This document shows, one piece after another, positions 25,667 to 34,383 of a stretch of 64,000 nucleotides of DNA. A program made the translations under genes and the position numbers. Source of the DNA: Pedobacter frigidisoli (lineage in GTDB: Bacteria > Bacteroidota > Bacteroidia > Sphingobacteriales > Sphingobacteriaceae); assembly GCF_004331675.1 (NCBI RefSeq), contig NZ_SJSN01000014.1, positions 80,711 through 144,710 on the forward strand. The letters run 5' to 3'. The notes below the pieces were generated by a model. It made no database searches and was not told the DNA's origin. It saw only the letters and a list, made by a program, of their open reading frames with translations. Numbering within the stretch: position 1 is the first letter of the stretch; each line of letters opens with the position of its first letter.

Positions 25667-26721
25667 TGATTGGTTACGCACTAAAAAAACTGATGTATGG
25701 TTTTCTGGTTATGGCCGGAGTAATATTGGTGGTTTTCGTGCTTTTTAATATCTTACCTGGTGATCCAGCACGAATGACAATGGGGCAACGGTCTGATGTT
25801 CAATCTTTAGAGGCTGTGCGAAAAGAGTTTGGTTTGGATCGTTCAAAACCAATGCAATTTGTTTTGTATATAAACGATCTATCGCCTATTAGTTATTTGG
25901 ATAATGATAGTACAACTCAAAAGAAATATCATTACGCCAAAATAGTTAGTTTCGATAAAAAAGCTTTAGTGGTGAAGTGGCCTTACTTAAGGAGTTCGTA
26001 TCAAACCAAACGAGATGTAACGGCAATATTATCAGAGACTGTTCCGAACACATTTATTTTGGCGCTTACCGCCATGGTTTTTGCAACAATTATTGGTGTG
26101 TTTCTAGGTGTAATCTCAGCAGTTTACAAGGATTCTTGGATTGATAAATCGGCTAATGCATTTGCAATTGTAGGTATTTCTGCACCATCATTCTTTGCGG
26201 GAATTATTATCGCCTGGCTTTTTGGCTTTGTTTTAAGTGAATATACTGGCTTGAAAATGAGCGGCAGTTTATATTCTTATGATCCCTTTAATGGCGAAGT
26301 ATTGACGCTAAGAAATTTATGGCTTCCGATGATAACCTTGGGTTTAAGGCCTTTGGCGATTATTGTGCAATTGACCAGAAGTGCCATGTTGGATGTTTTG
26401 GCTCAAGATTATATTCGTACAGCAAGAGCAAAAGGATTGGGCAGAAATGCAATTATTTATAAACATGCTTTAAAAAATGCGATGAATCCTGTAATCACAG
26501 CAATTTCTGGCTGGTTTGCGTCATTGCTTGCTGGATCATTTTTTGTAGAATATATTTTTGGTTACAATGGATTAGGAAGAACAACTGTTGCGGCATTAGA
26601 AATGTCTGATTTTCCCGTCGTAATGGGATCGATACTTTTTATCGCTTTCGTTTTTGTGGTGATTAATATATTGGTGGATATTCTTTATGCTTATGTGGAT
26701 CCAAGAGTAAAATTGGCTTAA
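25666..26721 (+). CDS. ABC transporter permease (DppB/OppB type)
   Basis: 351 residues with six membrane helices and the permease EAA loop (YIRTARAKGLGRNAIIYKHA). The N-terminal helix and LPGDPARM motif are typical of DppB/OppB. A longer periplasmic loop (~70-115) separates helix 1 from helix 2. Partner permease, ATPases and binding protein are not in the window, so the peptide or nickel substrate is open. The stop TAA is the first triplet of the CCCCT/AGGGG repeat that follows. Confidence 0.9.
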   Translation: MIGYALKKLMYGFLVMAGVILVVFVLFNILPGDPARMTMGQRSDVQSLEAVRKEFGLDRSKPMQFVLYINDLSPISYLDNDSTTQKKYHYAKIVSFDKKALVVKWPYLRSSYQTKRDVTAILSETVPNTFILALTAMVFATIIGVFLGVISAVYKDSWIDKSANAFAIVGISAPSFFAGIIIAWLFGFVLSEYTGLKMSGSLYSYDPFNGEVLTLRNLWLPMITLGLRPLAIIVQLTRSAMLDVLAQDYIRTARAKGLGRNAIIYKHALKNAMNPVITAISGWFASLLAGSFFVEYIFGYNGLGRTTVAALEMSDFPVVMGSILFIAFVFVVINILVDILYAYVDPRVKLA

Positions 26722-26843
26722 CCCCCCAGCCCCCTGAAGGGGGAGTGAAAAGCATGTAGGAAACACATGAATTAAAAAATATAACTAAAACATTATATAT
26801 GACCGTTGGAAATTCAAGTTCCCCTTTAGGGGCGGAGGGGTTA
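26719..26843. repeat. CCCCT/AGGGG inverted-repeat element reaching into aroK
   Basis: Arm 1 (26719-26744) starts with the stop of the ABC permease: TAACCCCCCAGCCCCCTGAA then GGGGGA. Arm 2 (26817-26843), AGTTCCCCTTTAGGGG then CGGAGGGGTTA, is its approximate inverse complement and lies inside the aroK reading frame (codons 7-15). Between them is GCATGTAGGAAACACATGAA, the inverse of a motif in 48509-48700. Confidence 0.85.
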
Positions 26844-27341
26844 ATCTTTCTTATCGGATATATGGGCTGCGGTAAAAGCACAAAGGCAAAGCAATTAGCG
26901 CATCGTTTAGAATGTCCTGTTGTTGACTTAGATGCGGAAATCGTTGCCAAATCTGGCAAAACCATTGCCGAATATTTCGCTGAATTTGGGGAAGATGGTT
27001 TTAGAAATTACGAAAGTGAAATGCTTAAAACATTCGATTATCCAAAAACTTGCGTCATCGCTACTGGCGGAGGTTTGCCATGCTTCTTTGATAATATGGA
27101 TTGGATGAACGCCAACGGAGAAACGGTTTACCTTCAAATGGAACCTGCTGCATTGGTTTCCAGATTGCACAATCGTCAAAAACGCCCATTAATTAAAGAT
27201 TTGGATGATGAACAACTTTTAGATTTTATAAAAGTTAAACTTCAGGAAAGAGAACCATTTTATACTAAAGCCAAGGTAATTGTAGATGCCTTTGATTTAG
27301 ATGCCGAACAGTTGGAAGAAGCGATAAGGAAAAAAAATTAG
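26799..27341 (+). CDS. aroK: shikimate kinase, with repeat-encoded N-terminus
   Basis: 180 residues. The P-loop GCGKST is at 23-28; DLDAEI (Asp for shikimate binding), the GFRNYESEML helix, the ATGGGLPC loop and the lid NRQKRPL are all present. It phosphorylates shikimate in the aromatic amino acid pathway. Most shikimate kinases start only a few residues before IFLIGYMG; here about 14 extra residues (including SSPLGAEG) are encoded by the second arm of an intergenic repeat, and no other start codon lies between. The enzyme core is intact, so it should be active. Confidence 0.95.
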   Translation: MTVGNSSSPLGAEGLIFLIGYMGCGKSTKAKQLAHRLECPVVDLDAEIVAKSGKTIAEYFAEFGEDGFRNYESEMLKTFDYPKTCVIATGGGLPCFFDNMDWMNANGETVYLQMEPAALVSRLHNRQKRPLIKDLDDEQLLDFIKVKLQEREPFYTKAKVIVDAFDLDAEQLEEAIRKKN

Positions 27342-28805
27342 CTAATTCACTAAATCCTGATCAATTATTTTAGCTGATAACAAAGCCAAAGGTATTCCAC
27401 CTCCGGGATGAACACTTCCCCCACAAAAATAAAGTCCATCGATTTTCGAACTGAAGTTTGAATGCCTCATAAAAGCCGCAAATTTGTTGTTTGAGCTGTT
27501 TCCATAAAGGGAGCCTTGATAAGATCCAGTTTTGTTTTCTATACTTCTCGGATCGAGAATTTGCTCACAAATAATGTTCTCAGCAATATCAACTTTTAAT
27601 ATTCGACTTATCTTATTTAGGATGTTTTTTTTTGCATCAATAATTAGGGTATCCCAATTTTGCCCATTATTTGATGGAACATTAATCATTACAAACCAAT
27701 TTTCACAGTCTGCAGGAGCATCAGATTGAAAATGTTTTGAGGTAATATTAATGTAAATGGTTGGATCGTTATAAATCGTTTTCGCTGTCCAAATCGCATC
27801 AAATTCTGCTTTGTAGTTTTCCGCAAAAAGAATGTTATGTAATCCCAATTCTGGATAATCACCTCTTACTCCCCAATAAAAAATCAGCGCAGAACTGCTT
27901 CTTTCCTGACTTAAAAGTTTCTCGGGAGAAGATAGGTTTTTGAGCAGATTCCGATAAGTGAACCAAATATCTAAATTGGAAGTCACCACATCAGCAGCAA
28001 TCGTTTTTTTATCAATTGTAATTCCAGTGACTTTATTCCTTTCATAAGTTATTTTATCAACCTTGGAATTAAAATGAAATTTTACGCCCAAATCTTTAGC
28101 CAATTTTAGTAGAGATTTTGTGATGCTATACATTCCATTTTTAGGTAGAAAAGCACCAAAATGAAATTCAAAATGCGGAATTACATTTAGTGTTGCTGGT
28201 GCCTGATATGGATTTGACCCATTGTAAGTAGCATATCTATTAAAAAGTTGCACAATTCTATCATCCTTAAAAAAGGATTTGTTTGCGCTTGCTTGACTTC
28301 TGAAAGCATCTATTTTTCCGAAGCGAAATACAGATTTCAGCGTGTCCCAGTGTAAATAGCTTTTTATTTTATGAAGCGACCTTTCTAAAAAAACTTTGTT
28401 GGTTACCTCATAAATAGTTTCACTTTTTTTGAGGAATCGATGTACTTCACTTGCTGTAGAATTTGTCTTTTGTTCAATTTCAACAGCAAACTTATCAATA
28501 TCGGCATGAGCAGTTAATCTCAATCCATCTTCATAAAAGTATCTGCAAACTTCATCTAATTGCTCGTAATCAAAGTAGTCCTTTGGGTTTTTGCCAGCCA
28601 AGGTAAAGAGTTCATCTACATATTGGGGCATGGTAAAAAGACTTGGTCCGGCATCAAATCTGAAACCATTAATGTTGATTTCTGCCAGTTTGCCTCCCGC
28701 ATGTGGATTTGCTTCAAAAACTTCAACCTCATATCCCTTTATGGCCATCCTTATAGCAGAAGCTATTCCTGCAATTCCAGCACCGATGATTATTGCTTTT
28801 GGCAT
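27342..28805 (-). CDS. carotenoid desaturase, CrtI/CrtD family
   Basis: 487 residues with the N-terminal dinucleotide-binding motif GAGIAG (8-13, in IIIGAGIAGIASA), the downstream GGKLAEININGFRFDAGPSLF typical of phytoene desaturase-like enzymes, and the C-terminal FAD motif YFCGGSVHPGGGIPLALLS. It acts in the membrane on carotenes. Whether it is CrtI (phytoene to lycopene) or CrtD (3,4-desaturation of 1-hydroxy carotenoids) cannot be settled by eye; the presence of cruF in the window and absence of crtB next to it favour CrtD. It is co-directional with the M28 peptidase (2-base gap). Confidence 0.85.
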   Translation of the reverse strand: MPKAIIIGAGIAGIASAIRMAIKGYEVEVFEANPHAGGKLAEININGFRFDAGPSLFTMPQYVDELFTLAGKNPKDYFDYEQLDEVCRYFYEDGLRLTAHADIDKFAVEIEQKTNSTASEVHRFLKKSETIYEVTNKVFLERSLHKIKSYLHWDTLKSVFRFGKIDAFRSQASANKSFFKDDRIVQLFNRYATYNGSNPYQAPATLNVIPHFEFHFGAFLPKNGMYSITKSLLKLAKDLGVKFHFNSKVDKITYERNKVTGITIDKKTIAADVVTSNLDIWFTYRNLLKNLSSPEKLLSQERSSSALIFYWGVRGDYPELGLHNILFAENYKAEFDAIWTAKTIYNDPTIYINITSKHFQSDAPADCENWFVMINVPSNNGQNWDTLIIDAKKNILNKISRILKVDIAENIICEQILDPRSIENKTGSYQGSLYGNSSNNKFAAFMRHSNFSSKIDGLYFCGGSVHPGGGIPLALLSAKIIDQDLVN

Positions 28806-28807
28806 CG

Positions 28808-30511
28808 TTACCTCAACTCCTCTAAATATACTTTTGTTTGCTGCTCCAACTCATTCGTGGCAACTTTGATCGTAGAGCCTACTTTGGTAGTCTCCGCATT
28901 CACTGGCATTTTATTAATTGTTGCGAGTGCATCTACGTACCATTTGCTCCATACTTCAATAATATGTTTTTCTGCAGCAGCAGGTTTGCCATCTGCTATT
29001 GCTTTTTTACTGAGCTCGAATTCTGTTTTTAAACGAGCCAATCCATCAGTTTTAACCTGAGCTACAGTCGCTATTCCCGTGTTTTGATCAGCAGAAATTA
29101 AAGCATAAGCCGCTGTTAATCCGCTTACGCCAACATTCTTCATTTCGGTTGGAGAAACCTTATCAATTCTATCATTGTCGGTGTGATAAAAAACGTCGGT
29201 AAAGTGCCACATCAATAAGCCTGGAATTTTGTTTTGAAGAAACGGAGTATGATCACTTCCGCCCTCGAAAGGATTGTAGTTAACAGTCCAGTTTGCAAAC
29301 TTGCCTTGAGTTTTGCAGATATCAAAAATAAAATCGTTAAAATAATGTGGGAAGAGATCTTTTTCGCCAACATCGCCAGCGCCCCATTCCGTGTGTTTAT
29401 CCGTTCCCCTTGTCCAAATGGCAGATGGATCTGGCATCTTTTCAATAAGGAATGAACCGCCAGTTTTTTTGGTGTCTTCGCCAACCATGTCTAAGCTCAT
29501 GCCCCACATTATTCCTTTCGCATGGGCAGTATCTTCGGTAATGTATCGCTTAGTAGAAACAATTTCATCGCCCCACAAAAATGTAAGTGTACGTAGAGGA
29601 GTAATCTTTTTTGCTTGATATAGTTCAGCCGTTAATCTGGCCATTTCTGCCAAAGTACCAACACCACTTGCATTATCATTTGCACCAGGTTCTTGAACGT
29701 GTGCACTGAAAACAAAGCGTTCATCAGGTTTAATACTACCTTTTACATTGGCAACTATAGTCAATTCTTTGGAAGTATAAATTTTGGTTTGAATATTAAC
29801 TTTTAATTTGGTTGTGCCTTTTAAGCAAGTGGCTTTTAATTTTTCTTTTGCTGCATAAGATAAAAGCAAGGTCCACACTTCGCTGTTGGCTTTCATACTG
29901 CCAAACTGAATCGATGTTTGATGAATTTCAGGCTGTGTATATTTGGGCATCGAATAACCTAAAACTCCAATTGCTCCGGCTTTTGTTGCCAATTGAAGCA
30001 AACGCGATGGATGATTTTCGGAAAATACGATTTTTCCCTTTAGGTCTATTTTCTCCAGATCTGCGGGTGATGTTTTCTCCAGAAAAACAACTTCAGCAGT
30101 AACGCCACCAGTCGGTGTAGATCCACAATTGATGGGAATCATGTTGCGATTGGTTTTGTACGAGATTAAGGGTTTTGATTCGCCAACGATATCAATGTTT
30201 GCATCTACAGGCTCCCAAGTATTATTCTTCATGGAACGTTTTTCTATTCGATAAGTTAATGGCGCCTCAAATTCATTTTGTTTCTGTTCTACAAATCCAG
30301 CCTTTTTTAAAATGCTTTCTACATAATGGATGCTGGCATTAAAACCCGTATTGCCTGGAACGCGAAAATATTTTTCTACAAAGGCAGTAGTTTCATAAGC
30401 ATTTTTCTCTTTGAAGCCATTACGGGTAAGCTTAAAATATTGATCGGTTGTGTTTTGAGCGTAAGTTCCCAATCCAGCAAAAAGTAGCGCTAAAAGTATC
30501 CTTGTTTTCAT
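28808..30511 (-). CDS. secreted M28-family metallopeptidase with PA domain
   Basis: 567 residues: signal peptide 1-18 (ends TYA|Q), a protease-associated domain inserted at ~130-235, and the M28 zinc catalytic domain from ~250. Metal and catalytic residues visible are His271 and Asp279 (in SAHVQEPGANDNASG), the acidic pair in FLWGDE (315-316) and the late His in FYHTDND. M28 enzymes are aminopeptidases or carboxypeptidases in the periplasm or outside the cell. It is first in a two-gene unit with the carotenoid desaturase, a pairing without an obvious functional link. Confidence 0.9.
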   Translation of the reverse strand: MKTRILLALLFAGLGTYAQNTTDQYFKLTRNGFKEKNAYETTAFVEKYFRVPGNTGFNASIHYVESILKKAGFVEQKQNEFEAPLTYRIEKRSMKNNTWEPVDANIDIVGESKPLISYKTNRNMIPINCGSTPTGGVTAEVVFLEKTSPADLEKIDLKGKIVFSENHPSRLLQLATKAGAIGVLGYSMPKYTQPEIHQTSIQFGSMKANSEVWTLLLSYAAKEKLKATCLKGTTKLKVNIQTKIYTSKELTIVANVKGSIKPDERFVFSAHVQEPGANDNASGVGTLAEMARLTAELYQAKKITPLRTLTFLWGDEIVSTKRYITEDTAHAKGIMWGMSLDMVGEDTKKTGGSFLIEKMPDPSAIWTRGTDKHTEWGAGDVGEKDLFPHYFNDFIFDICKTQGKFANWTVNYNPFEGGSDHTPFLQNKIPGLLMWHFTDVFYHTDNDRIDKVSPTEMKNVGVSGLTAAYALISADQNTGIATVAQVKTDGLARLKTEFELSKKAIADGKPAAAEKHIIEVWSKWYVDALATINKMPVNAETTKVGSTIKVATNELEQQTKVYLEELR

Positions 30512-30627
30512 TGTTAAATTAAAAGCGAAAGATACTAAGAATATGAATCAACTTTAATTAAAATGAGATGAGCTAAACCGTTATTTTATCAGATAATTAA
30601 ATTAATAGTATATATATTCTCAATTTT

Positions 30628-30729
30628 AACTACGTAATTGTAATATTTGATGTTAGATTTGCATGGTTAATTGATGTTGAATTTTAGTTTCAAACTATGT
30701 AATTGTAATATTTAATATTAGATTTGCAT
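30628..30729 (+). repeat. duplicated 37-bp promoter-like direct repeat
   Basis: Copies at 30628-30664 and 30693-30729 differ at only three or four positions. Each starts AACTAYGTAATTGTAATATT and ends TTAGATTTGCAT, which contains the -7 motif TAGATTTG. The second copy ends 2 bases before the ATG of the DUF4143 ATPase, so one copy would yield a nearly leaderless transcript and the other a ~70-base leader. Confidence 0.8.
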
Positions 30730-30731
30730 AG

Positions 30732-31910
30732 ATGTTAAAGCGAAAATTAGAAGATATAGTTAGGCTTGACTTACTTAGAAGTCCTGTTGTGGCTTTAATG
30801 GGTCCACGCCAAGTTGGTAAATCAACCTTGGCTTTAGATATTATGGCTGAAATTCCGGCTGTGTATATAGATCTTGAGAATAGACTTGATTTAGAAAAGG
30901 TAAAAGACATTGTTGCGTTTCATAACAATAATAGCGATAAATTAATTATACTGGACGAAATGCAACGCTTGCCAGAGATATTCACCGAGATTAGGGGAAT
31001 TGTTGATACGGAAAGACGAAAGGGAAATAAAGTAGGGCAATTTCTTTTTTTAGGTTCAGCTTCTTTAGAGCTTCTAAAACAATCGAGCGAATCGTTGGCT
31101 GGGCGTATTTCTTATTTGGAACTTTTTCCAATTGATGTGCTGGAATATGCCGATGCCGATTTAGATAAAATGAACGCTCTTTGGCTTAAAGGGGGTTTCC
31201 CTGAAAGTTTACTTGCCAAATCAGATAAAAACAGCTTAAGCTGGCGAAGAGATTTTATAAAAACATACTTAGAAAGAGATATTCCTCAACTTGGGCCGCG
31301 TATTCCATCCGAAACATTAGAGCGGTTTTGGACAATGCTGGCACATAATCAAGGAACGGTGCTTAATGCTGCTCACTTAGCAAGAAACCTTGATGTGAGT
31401 GGTGTAACTATTGCCCGTTACTTAGATTTGATGGTCGATTTGCTCTTGGTAAAACGGCTAAAACCATGGACATTAAATGCAGGGAAAAGGCTTGTTCGCT
31501 CACCTAAAATTTATGTAAGGGATAGTGGACTTACCCACGCATTGCTAAATATTAATAGTTATAACGAATTACTTGGGCACCCTGTTGTTGGCGGTAGTTG
31601 GGAAGGTTTTGTGATCGAAAATATAATGTCGGTTATTCCTTTTGGGGCACAAACATTTTATTATGGTACGCCAGGTGGCGCAGAAATAGATCTGATTATT
31701 GAGTTTAATGGTCAAGAAAAATGGGCGATAGAAATTAAACGAAGCTCTACACCATCTCTAAAAAAGGGCTTTTATATAGCCTGCGAAGATGTACAACCAA
31801 CTAAGCGCTACGTAATATATGCAGGTAAAGATACTTTTACCATGCAAGGCGGTGTAATTGCCTCCTCGCTTTACAGCCTAATGCAAGAAATCGTAAATTA
31901 TCAATCGTAA
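30732..31910 (+). CDS. AAA-family ATPase with DUF4143 domain
   Basis: 392 residues: an N-terminal AAA_14 ATPase domain with Walker A GPRQVGKST (24-32), Walker B LIILDEMQRL (71-80) and an arginine/sensor stretch FLGSASLELL, then a C-terminal DUF4143 domain (~190-350) with a winged-helix-like segment and a nuclease-like core (GGAEIDLIIEF..WAIEIKRSS), which resembles a PD-(D/E)XK site. The family is scattered across bacteria and archaea, often variably present, and of unsettled function. The gene has its own duplicated promoter and no partner gene, suggesting a horizontally moving single-gene unit. Confidence 0.88.
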   Translation: MLKRKLEDIVRLDLLRSPVVALMGPRQVGKSTLALDIMAEIPAVYIDLENRLDLEKVKDIVAFHNNNSDKLIILDEMQRLPEIFTEIRGIVDTERRKGNKVGQFLFLGSASLELLKQSSESLAGRISYLELFPIDVLEYADADLDKMNALWLKGGFPESLLAKSDKNSLSWRRDFIKTYLERDIPQLGPRIPSETLERFWTMLAHNQGTVLNAAHLARNLDVSGVTIARYLDLMVDLLLVKRLKPWTLNAGKRLVRSPKIYVRDSGLTHALLNINSYNELLGHPVVGGSWEGFVIENIMSVIPFGAQTFYYGTPGGAEIDLIIEFNGQEKWAIEIKRSSTPSLKKGFYIACEDVQPTKRYVIYAGKDTFTMQGGVIASSLYSLMQEIVNYQS

Positions 31911-32359
31911 CGTTTACCAGTTTTGTGTTTCAAGCCCTCATCAACGGAAAATGGACCAGAGCCGACAACCCAAAACATAATGAGAAGAAGCAGCACAATT
32001 ACAGATAACCACAATTCTGAATTGGGCATGGAAAAACCAGTAGTAAGGTTAACGAAAAATACAGCGAAAAGTAAGATTGGAATTTGAATCACCACAGCGA
32101 AACGAGTAACCAAACCCAAGGTAATTAATACGCCGCCAACCAAATGTGCAAAGGCCACAATGTGTATGGCAACACTAATTAATGCGCCAGAAAAGCCGAA
32201 AACGTTATTCTCTGTCATTAGATTTTGCAAAACCGACGTGTCGCTAATAAAGGAAACTCCTTTGCCAAAGATAACTAGGCCCAGGATAATTCGAAGATAA
32301 TCGAGCCATTTAGAGTGATGAACATCTCCCCAATGTTCAATTTTACGGATAACGTTCAT
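31901..32359 (-). CDS. DoxX family membrane protein
   Basis: 152 residues with four membrane helices (about 20-38, 58-78, 84-104, 115-138), the DoxX layout. Family members are linked to quinone/thiol redox or sulfur metabolism, but the role of single DoxX proteins is mostly unknown. Its 3' end overlaps the converging ATPase gene by 10 bases. It is divergent from the new small ORF at 32575. Confidence 0.85.
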   Translation of the reverse strand: MNVIRKIEHWGDVHHSKWLDYLRIILGLVIFGKGVSFISDTSVLQNLMTENNVFGFSGALISVAIHIVAFAHLVGGVLITLGLVTRFAVVIQIPILLFAVFFVNLTTGFSMPNSELWLSVIVLLLLIMFWVVGSGPFSVDEGLKHKTGKRYD

Positions 32360-32520
32360 AGCGAACCTCCATTTTTAGGTGAACTGATATATTAAGTTAC
32401 GGTTTAATTTCTATTTATCATGTAAGAAATTGATAATCAGTTTTTAATGTAATGTTCAAGGTAGATCAAATTGGGTTTAACCAATTGATGTAAATTTAAC
32501 ATAAAATTAATTTATACCGT

Positions 32521-32551
32521 TTTGGTTTTCGGTATGAATTTTGTATTATTG
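32521..32551 (+). promoter_or_regulatory. consensus promoter of the 36-codon ORF
   Basis: TTTG (32521-32524), exactly 19 bases, then TATTATTG (32544-32551), a near-perfect Bacteroidota -33/-7 pair. The next ATG on this strand is at 32575. Confidence 0.72.
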
Positions 32552-32574
32552 CTTAAATAGATAGGTTTTTTATC

Positions 32575-32685
32575 ATGAGCAAAGAAATATTAGAGTTTTC
32601 TGTACAAGTAGATGAAAAGTTTGACCTAAAATTTAATTGGTTGGAAGGCTTTTGGGGCTCTGCATTTAAATTTTTTGGAAAATAA
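32575..32685 (+). CDS. novel 36-residue ORF, unknown function
   Basis: An ATG-started frame of 36 codons ending in TAA. The peptide is acidic at the start (MSKEILEFSV) and turns aromatic and basic at the end (NWLEGFWGS then AFKFFGK), giving an amphipathic C-terminal half with two Trp and six or more Phe. It has no signal peptide. A well-spaced promoter lies 24 bases upstream. I do not recognise it; it could be a secreted or signalling peptide, a small regulator, or a membrane-active peptide. In the surrounding 32360-32838 I see only this ORF and the promoters on either side. Confidence 0.5.
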   Translation: MSKEILEFSVQVDEKFDLKFNWLEGFWGSAFKFFGK

Positions 32686-32823
32686 TTTTTTAGCATTGAA
32701 TTTTCAAATTCGGACAATCCCTTGTTCGGCAGTGAATCAGTACCTTATCATTTCTTAAATCAACACATCCTACATCGTAACTTCTACTTGGTCTTTCAGC
32801 TTTAGTCTTTAAGCCCTTTTCAC

Positions 32824-32831
32824 TATCTTTG
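32824..32831 (+). promoter_or_regulatory. rlmD promoter -7 element
   Basis: TATCTTTG ends 7 bases before the rlmD ATG; TTTA lies at the -33 spacing (32801-32804). The transcript would have almost no leader. Confidence 0.62.
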
Positions 32832-32838
32832 CAGAATA

Positions 32839-34251
32839 ATGAGTAGAAAAAAACCAGGTACGGTAACCATAATTCCAAACGTACATATAATCGATATCGC
32901 TGAAGAAGGAAAAGGCGTTGGCAAAGCCGATGAATTGGTGATTTTTGTTGACAAAGCCGTTCCTGGTGATGTTGTTGATGTTAGGCTAACTAAAAAGAAG
33001 AAGAATTTTGCTGAGGCAATTATTGATCAATTGCATGAAGCATCAGCACTGCGTACCGATCCTTTTTGTCCTCATTTTGGAACTTGCGGTGGCTGTAAGT
33101 GGCAACACATGGGTTACGATTCTCAATTGAAATTTAAACAGAAAAATGTTGAGGCAGCCCTGCAACGACTTGGTAAAATTGATACTTCGAATACGGAACC
33201 AATTTTAGGATCAGTAAAAAATAGATATTACCGCAATAAGCTAGAATTTACTTTTTCGAATAAACGCTGGTTAGAGAAAACAGATATAGAACGCGATGAA
33301 GATTTCGACATGAACGCTTTGGGTTTCCACGTTCCATTGCGTTTCGATAAGATCTTAGATATTGAGCATTGCTATTTGCAAGATGAACCATCCAATTCCA
33401 TCAGAAATGCAGTGCGTAAACATGCATCAGAAAATAACTTATCGTTTTACGATTTGCGTAATCATGAAGGCGTTTTAAGAAATCTAATTATTCGTACTTC
33501 TTCCACAGGAGAAGTGATGGTTGCGGTAGTTTTTGCGTATCCTGAACAAAATCAGGTAGATGGATTAATGGAGTTTCTTAAAAATGAATTTCCTCAAATC
33601 ACCTCGCTTTTGTATATCATCAATCAAAAGAAAAACGATACCATTTTCGATCAAGATGTGGTGCTTTTTGCAGGTCGCGATCATATTTTTGAGGAAATGG
33701 ATGGTATCCGCTTTAAAATAGGAGTGAAGTCTTTTTACCAAACCAACTCTGAGCAGGCTTTTGAGTTATACAAAATTACCAGAGATTTCGCCGATTTTAA
33801 AGGCGATGAACTGGTTTACGATTTATATACAGGTGCAGGAACGATTGCAAACTTTATCGCTAAGAATGTAAGCCACGTAATTGGCGTAGAATATGTGCCA
33901 ACTGCAATTGAAGATGCTAAATTCAATTCAGAATTGAATAAAATAGATAATACAACTTTTTATGCCGGGGATATGAAAGATATCCTAACGTCTGAATTTA
34001 TTCTGGCCCATGGTAAACCAGATGTAGTCATTACCGATCCGCCGAGAGCGGGAATGCATGCAGATGTGGTGCAAAGGTTGCTAGAAATGGAATCAGAAAA
34101 AATCGTTTACGTAAGCTGTAATGCAGCAACCCAAGCAAGAGATTTAGAATTACTAAAAGAAAAATACGATGTGGTTCGCATTAAGCCTGTGGATATGTTT
34201 CCGCACACGCAGCATGTAGAAAATGTAGTTTTATTAAAATTAAAAGGATAG
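32839..34251 (+). CDS. rlmD: 23S rRNA (uracil-5-)-methyltransferase, RlmD/RumA family
   Basis: 470 residues: N-terminal TRAM RNA-binding domain (~10-68), [4Fe-4S] cysteines Cys77, Cys83, Cys86 (CPHFGTCGGC) with a fourth in IEHCYLQ, and a C-terminal SAM methyltransferase domain with YDLYTGAGTIANF, the DPPRAG motif and the catalytic Cys in YVSCNAATQARDL. It methylates a uridine (m5U) in 23S rRNA, or in tRNA for close relatives, so the exact target is a family-level guess. It has its own promoter. Confidence 0.93.
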   Translation: MSRKKPGTVTIIPNVHIIDIAEEGKGVGKADELVIFVDKAVPGDVVDVRLTKKKKNFAEAIIDQLHEASALRTDPFCPHFGTCGGCKWQHMGYDSQLKFKQKNVEAALQRLGKIDTSNTEPILGSVKNRYYRNKLEFTFSNKRWLEKTDIERDEDFDMNALGFHVPLRFDKILDIEHCYLQDEPSNSIRNAVRKHASENNLSFYDLRNHEGVLRNLIIRTSSTGEVMVAVVFAYPEQNQVDGLMEFLKNEFPQITSLLYIINQKKNDTIFDQDVVLFAGRDHIFEEMDGIRFKIGVKSFYQTNSEQAFELYKITRDFADFKGDELVYDLYTGAGTIANFIAKNVSHVIGVEYVPTAIEDAKFNSELNKIDNTTFYAGDMKDILTSEFILAHGKPDVVITDPPRAGMHADVVQRLLEMESEKIVYVSCNAATQARDLELLKEKYDVVRIKPVDMFPHTQHVENVVLLKLKG

Positions 34252-34257
34252 AATAAT

Positions 34258-34336
34258 TTGAATGATAGATTGAGAGAATAATAGAGTGAGAGAATACGGC
34301 AATCGCCTATAAACATTCACTCTATCAGTCATTCAA
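34258..34336. repeat. nested inverted repeat after rlmD
   Basis: Outer arms TTGAATGA (34258-34265) and TCATTCAA (34329-34336), inner arms ATAGAGTGA (34281-34289) and TCACTCTAT (34317-34325), and a central GGC-AATC-GCC. It follows the rlmD stop by 6 bases. Confidence 0.72.
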
Positions 34337-34383
34337 AACTCAATCATTAATAAAATCAATCACTCAAAATTCAATAATTAAAT

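Noticed and set aside
30732..31910. Transposase or toxin-antitoxin ATPase
   Set aside because: The gene is a DUF4143-type AAA ATPase; there is no partner gene, inverted terminal repeat or target duplication visible.
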